Assembly: GCA_900546355.1 (NCBI GenBank)
Contig: URCM01000011.1
Span: 1 to 47,927 of the forward strand
Direction: 5' to 3'
Length of the DNA: 47,927 bases
Source: an uncultured Bacteroides sp.
GTDB taxonomy: Bacteria; Bacteroidota; Bacteroidia; Bacteroidales; Bacteroidaceae
Below are positions 45,001-47,927 of this stretch, in pieces. Every line of letters starts with the position of its first letter. The first letter of the stretch is position 1. Under the pieces are notes generated by a model. It saw only the letters and a list, made by a program, of their open reading frames with translations, ran no database searches and had not been told where the DNA came from. Position numbers and translations under genes: made by a program.

Positions 45001-46488
45001 CGGAACGAAGCGGCTGTGGCTGCATTGGCGGTGAAAGATTTCCATACCTATTATTATAATAACCTGGCATATACGTCGCTTTATAAGCAAATCAGCAAAG
45101 ACCGTTCTTTAGAGAGCTATTGTGTGCAGATGCGCCAGTCTGCCAATAATAAAATCATTGCGTTGGTATTGCTTGTATTGCTGGCCGTGGCTTGTTTGGT
45201 AGGATATTATTTATTGTATTTGCGCCACCGGTTGCATTACCGTTATAATATGGAGCAGGCGTTTATTATCAACCGTGCCATATTTTCATCCGTGCGCCTC
45301 AATGCCGAAGGGGAAATCGAGGCTGATGTCTTGCTTTCCCGGTTGTCTATAGAATTGAATGAGCTTTTTCCGGTATCTGCTTTGGGGCTGGCGCTTTATG
45401 ATGAAGAAACCTCCGTATTGCACTGGCATTTCTCGCGGGATGCGGGTCCGGATGAAGTGCATACGCTGATGCAACGGTGTTTTGACAAACAAGAAATGGT
45501 GTACGGAAGCACTACCCGATGGTTTGCCTTGCCGTTAAGGGTAGAGGTAGGCGGGCAAACACATCGTACCGGCGTGTTTGCGGTGCAACTTATGCGGCAA
45601 AAGCCAGACGAAGAAGATACATTGCTGGTAGAATTGGTGGTCGATTACTTGGCGGCAGTGCTTTATAATGCGGTGGTACGGGTGCGCCGTAAGTATAACG
45701 ACATCGAATTGGCACAAGATGATGCGCGTCGTGCATTGTATGAAGAGAATATGCTTCATGTGCAGAATCTGGTGCTCGATAATTGCCTTTCTACCATCAA
45801 GCATGAAACTGTTTATTATCCCAACCGCATGAAGCAAATTATCGACCGGCTGGATGCAGGGAGCGTGCTTTCGGAAGCGGAAGAACAGGAGCAACTTCAG
45901 ACGGTGGACGAATTGGTGAGTTATTATAAGGATATTTTTAGTTTGCTTAGTTCGTGTGCCGCCCGCCAGTTGGATGAAATTACATTTCGGCGTACCGAAA
46001 TCCGTTCGGAAGACGTGGAAGATAAGTTATGCCGTTATTTTCGGAAAGTTACCCGCAAGTTGCCTCGTTCGCTTCAGATTGAAACGCATATTCCTTCCGG
46101 ATTAGTGATGTCGGGTGATGCGGTTTTATTGGATTTCTTATTTGAGAACTTGGTGAATGAAGCCGTGCGTTATACAGAGGAGGGCAGGTTGATGGTATCG
46201 GCTTGTTCCGATGGAGAGTTCGTGCGGTTCCGTTTTACCGATATGCGCCGCACATTTACGCAGGAAGAGTTGAATGGGTGGTTTTATCCTTCGCTTTCAC
46301 GTATGTATGCCGGCGTGGGTAACGAATTGGTCGGAACTGAATTTCTAATCTGTAAGCAGATTATCCGTGAACATGATGAGTTTGCAGGCAGGCGCGGGTG
46401 CCGTATTAATGCTTGTCCCGAAGAAGGAGGAGGGTATACGGTGTGGTTCACTATCCCGCAAAAAAAGCGAAACAGAAAAACGATATAG
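42058..46488 (+). CDS. Double sensor: two fused lipoprotein-TPR-GAF-like-histidine-kinase-like modules
   Basis: A 1476-residue protein. Module 1 (1-863): lipoprotein-type signal (LLLGGSGC), periplasmic TPR-like helices, membrane segment about 437-462, a GAF-like domain, a dimerisation-like helix with CLSIVTG (Cys628-Gly634), then a good HATPase: N box around Asn744/Asn749, DNGKG 777-781, GHGFG 817-821. Module 2 (864-1476): a second lipoprotein-type signal (LLIGGGSGC, Cys883), short TPR-like periplasmic part, membrane segment about 1033-1058, GAF-like region, CLSTIKHE with His1249, and a degenerate HATPase without the G boxes. I recall relatives as DUF5112/DUF5113 proteins in Bacteroides. Signals to the response regulator 38 bp downstream. 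Fusion or two genes: an internal GTG at 44647 could start module 2 separately. Confidence 0.8.
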   Translation: MRILRYAGWLMVWLLLGGSGCGRKIGQTESYLRADSLNQVAYALRYSNLATSAQAAHEAFRLAAGNSELRAEALNNEAFCAFMRMDFERASKLYRLALGGSDNEIESLIADVGMMKICQRTAMNKEFYDYRNSALRRMKRIREDEKQVTDKHLKCRLNYAVSEFYIVSGIYFYYLQQQEESLRSIDSVDVDAIRGDTAQWLYYMYMRGSGGMYKASTREKLLAGELRYLANCLMASRAGGYVYFEANALQALAELLNFRSNREILSRTQAGTLRLINDEGLPLDSLPLSYARRALVLFKQYGDWYQISGTYRTLATYYNYMGCPEKALPNLDTALHYVNLHHEKYYHCTDTADRLRTYVPSGGRSVELRWIADEGIKTVPEWILRLREQLSRTYSAMGMKQESDYNRNIYLDLLDYTRQDKLLESRYAALENESKQLNALLFLVLLGIGILIVLFVILNRRWKKRNRQYVSVLKQVFELCRKIISAVPASAQDMETVVDAVQQTVKEDFLRIFGAVDMQICLRDEESDSLPVSLPFPLPAQTSAFRADLVSLESEEVIGCVWLALKKPLPKEGKALLQLVSPYLAWTLVNGANLVSLDDERRRVEKEQHIHRLHWAENKKENTVKKACLSIVTGILPYIDRIVNEVRKLESAPYARQESVKKGKYAYIDELITRINEYNDIIALWIKMRQGVVSLNIENFSLNDLFEMVGKGRRSFEMKRQTLTVLPTEAIVKADRALTLFMINTLAENARKYTPEGGRIELKAEEADRYVEISVTDNGKGISQEDVRRILGEKVYDSGSIGLDTADDVQALRRQKGHGFGLMNCKGIIEKYRKTNAVFDVCRFDIESVPGKGSRFYFRLPKGVKRALCLLGILLLIGGGSGCTQRHSGQAALPLQTSSYDSLLAIANDYANWAYEYNVEGYYADALLYADSALYYLNAHYLRYSGYDAPLLQLVRDDSEMAEQDWLAKSFDTDYYILLDVRNEAAVAALAVKDFHTYYYNNLAYTSLYKQISKDRSLESYCVQMRQSANNKIIALVLLVLLAVACLVGYYLLYLRHRLHYRYNMEQAFIINRAIFSSVRLNAEGEIEADVLLSRLSIELNELFPVSALGLALYDEETSVLHWHFSRDAGPDEVHTLMQRCFDKQEMVYGSTTRWFALPLRVEVGGQTHRTGVFAVQLMRQKPDEEDTLLVELVVDYLAAVLYNAVVRVRRKYNDIELAQDDARRALYEENMLHVQNLVLDNCLSTIKHETVYYPNRMKQIIDRLDAGSVLSEAEEQEQLQTVDELVSYYKDIFSLLSSCAARQLDEITFRRTEIRSEDVEDKLCRYFRKVTRKLPRSLQIETHIPSGLVMSGDAVLLDFLFENLVNEAVRYTEEGRLMVSACSDGEFVRFRFTDMRRTFTQEELNGWFYPSLSRMYAGVGNELVGTEFLICKQIIREHDEFAGRRGCRINACPEEGGGYTVWFTIPQKKRNRKTI

Positions 46489-46526
46489 ATAAATTATCAC
46501 ATTAGTATGTTATAAAATCACATGAT

Positions 46527-47249
46527 ATGGAAAAGTTTAAAGTCATTATCGTCGAGGATGTAAAATTAGAATTGAAAGGAACGGAAGAGATTTTCCGTCA
46601 CGAAATACCCAATGCCGAAGTTATCGGGACGGCTATGACCGAAGCCGAATTCTGGGCTTTGCTGGAGCAACATGCGCCCGACTTGGTATTGCTTGATTTG
46701 GGGTTGGGCGGCTCTACTACCATTGGCGTATCGATTTGTGCGCGTCTGCATAAAGAGCGTCCCGAGTTGAAAGTGTTGATATTTACGGGTGAGGTGTTGA
46801 ATGAGAAATTGTGGGTAGATGCTCTGAATGCCGGTGCCGACGGTATTATTCTGAAAACGGGTGAACTGCTGACGGCAACCGATGTGGAAGCGGTGATGGC
46901 AGGAAAGAAGCTGGTATTTAATTATCCTATCCTGGAGAAGATAGTGGACCGTTTCAAGCAGGCGGTTCTTGCCGAGCAGCGCAGGCAGGAAGCATTGATT
47001 GATTATGATATCGATGAATATGATGAGCGTTTGCTCCGTCATCTGGCTTTAGGTTATACCAAAGAAATGATAACGAATTTAAAAGGGATGCCTTTCGGCG
47101 TGAAGTCTATCGAAAAACGGCAGAACGATTTGGTAAGCCGTTTGTTTCGTTCCGATGAGCGTACCGGAGTCAATGCATGCAGGTTGGTGACCCGCGCTTT
47201 CGAATTGCGTATCCTTGATATCGATAATCTGGAGCCTGATGACGAATAA
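46527..47249 (+). CDS. Response regulator with N-terminal receiver and C-terminal HTH-like region
   Basis: A 240-residue cytoplasmic protein. The receiver (1-125) has the full acidic pocket: Glu10/Asp11, phospho-acceptor Asp57 (LVLLDLGLGG), Thr87 (LIFTGE) and Lys110 (IILKT). The C-terminal part (about 165-220: LLRHLALGYTKEMITNL, KSIEKRQNDLVSRLF) resembles a LuxR/NarL-like helix-turn-helix with a diverged recognition helix; I recall this tail as DUF5932. It is the evident partner of the double sensor encoded just upstream and probably controls transcription, perhaps of the overlapping transporter gene. Confidence 0.88.
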   Translation: MEKFKVIIVEDVKLELKGTEEIFRHEIPNAEVIGTAMTEAEFWALLEQHAPDLVLLDLGLGGSTTIGVSICARLHKERPELKVLIFTGEVLNEKLWVDALNAGADGIILKTGELLTATDVEAVMAGKKLVFNYPILEKIVDRFKQAVLAEQRRQEALIDYDIDEYDERLLRHLALGYTKEMITNLKGMPFGVKSIEKRQNDLVSRLFRSDERTGVNACRLVTRAFELRILDIDNLEPDDE

Positions 47250-47927
47250 ACGTTTTTTACATCCGGCAACGTTGTTTTTCTTGCTCACGCTGCTTGTCGC
47301 TTTTCTATCGTGGGTGGGAAGTGTGTACGGTTGGCCTGGCATACAAAGCCTGCTTAGTGCCGAAGGATTGCGCTGGCAGCTTCGGAATGCCATACCGGGC
47401 TTCCTTTGTGCGCCTTTGTTGGGGCATTTGTTGATTCTTGCTTTTGGGGCAGGCTTGTGGATGCATTCGGGGTTAGGTCCGCTTTGGGTGCGTATATTCC
47501 GAAAACGTGCATGTACACGGAAAGAGAGACGGGCGCTGTATTGGAGTTCGGCGTCTATCCTTGTTTGTTCTTTGGTGATTATGGTGTTGGCATGGGGGCC
47601 ATGGGGGATAGTGCGGAGCATTACGGGCAGCTTGAAGGATTCTCCGTTGGCGGATGGATTCACTTATTTGTTGTCATCAACGGTGGGCATAGCGGCGGTA
47701 GTTTATGGTTATGCGGTCGATTACTATCGTACCGACCGTGATTTGGTGCGGGGCTTATCGTATTGTTTTGTTTGTTTTTCATCGTATTTCATTACGCTTT
47801 TCTTCATCGTGTGCTTTTTTACGTCTCTTCATTATAGCGGCCTTGATGTCTTTTTCGGGTTTCCTTCGGAAATATTTCAAGCCTGTTATACTGTTTGCGC
47901 TTTAGTTGCGTTGGCTTTCTCTTCCGA
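47239..47927 (+). CDS. Integral membrane protein, AbgT-like transporter, cut by the window end
   Basis: At least 229 residues, open at the right edge. It starts at an ATG overlapping the end of the regulator gene by 11 bp, so translation is probably coupled. It begins MTNKRFLHPATLFFLLTLLV, followed by FLSWVGSVYG; the HP-x-T-L-F-F-L motif and the hydrophobic layout (about six membrane segments in the visible part) resemble AbgT-family (p-aminobenzoyl-glutamate / sulfonamide efflux) transporters. The family call is tentative, and AbgT core motifs would lie beyond the window. Being in the sensor-regulator operon it may be the output or a co-sensor. Confidence 0.6.
   Translation, partial: MTNKRFLHPATLFFLLTLLVAFLSWVGSVYGWPGIQSLLSAEGLRWQLRNAIPGFLCAPLLGHLLILAFGAGLWMHSGLGPLWVRIFRKRACTRKERRALYWSSASILVCSLVIMVLAWGPWGIVRSITGSLKDSPLADGFTYLLSSTVGIAAVVYGYAVDYYRTDRDLVRGLSYCFVCFSSYFITLFFIVCFFTSLHYSGLDVFFGFPSEIFQACYTVCALVALAFSS

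Noticed and set aside
42192..46000. Several 60-120-codon minus-strand frames opposite the double sensor
   Set aside because: All are shadows of the 1476-codon frame without motifs or promoters.
1..47927. tRNA or rRNA genes and integrase attachment sites
   Set aside because: No cloverleaf, rRNA block or integrase gene was recognised; absence was judged by eye and not by a covariance search.

Overview
The window is a chromosomal piece of a gut-type Bacteroidales (Bacteroides/Phocaeicola-like) genome. Evidence: two SusC/SusD pairs, large secreted glycosidases with signal peptides or lipoboxes, promoters of the Bacteroides form (TTTG-like -33 box, TAnnTTTG -7 box), few Shine-Dalgarno sites, and a GH133-GT4-GH57 glycogen cluster. 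I saw no tRNA, rRNA, CRISPR array or intact prophage.

Layout. 1-446: no convincing gene, but a striking array of 23-bp-period palindromic repeats. 447-1884 (minus): truA and an M15-peptidase-like lipoprotein (DUF5715 type). 2027-5568 (plus): phoH, purC, menG/ubiE, aroE. 5679-9449 (plus): an alpha/beta hydrolase, lemA with a TPM-domain protein, and aroC. 9548-23831 (minus): a polysaccharide utilisation locus with two susC-susD pairs, a GH92 alpha-mannosidase-type enzyme and a secreted glycerophosphodiester phosphodiesterase; between the pairs lies an Rpn/PD-(D/E)XK-type gene broken by a foldback miniature transposon. 24386-28251 (plus): a W/G/S-rich secreted protein, a FadL-like outer-membrane protein and a translationally coupled DUF3990-DUF3791 pair, read from one promoter with elaborate upstream repeats and ended by a 22-bp stem terminator. 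28334-35342: GH51, a tandem GH43 (minus) and a divergent GH35 beta-galactosidase, an arabinan/galactan-type set without its own SusCD. 35619-40241 (plus): glycogen debranching enzyme, GT4 glycogen synthase, GH57 amylase. 40242-40667: terminator, second foldback element and second palindromic array. 40668-41570 (minus): a CDF cation exporter. 41790 onward (plus): a histone H1-like small protein, then a signalling operon with a 1476-residue double sensor, a response regulator and an overlapping membrane transporter cut by the window end.

The most interesting items are: (a) the double sensor, in which module 1 keeps the ATP-binding boxes but has glycine where module 2 has a candidate phospho-accepting histidine, while module 2 has the histidine but lacks the ATP-binding G boxes; (b) two copies of a ~191-bp foldback MITE, both flanked by TTA duplications; (c) a palindromic repeat family present in two intergenic arrays and, as a perfect 30-bp palindrome, inside the truA coding sequence; (d) a helically phased TGAAAC/GTTTCA array followed by 22-bp-spaced direct repeats abutting the -33 box of the 24386 operon. 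Family assignments were made by reading motifs in the translated sequence; no database search was run.
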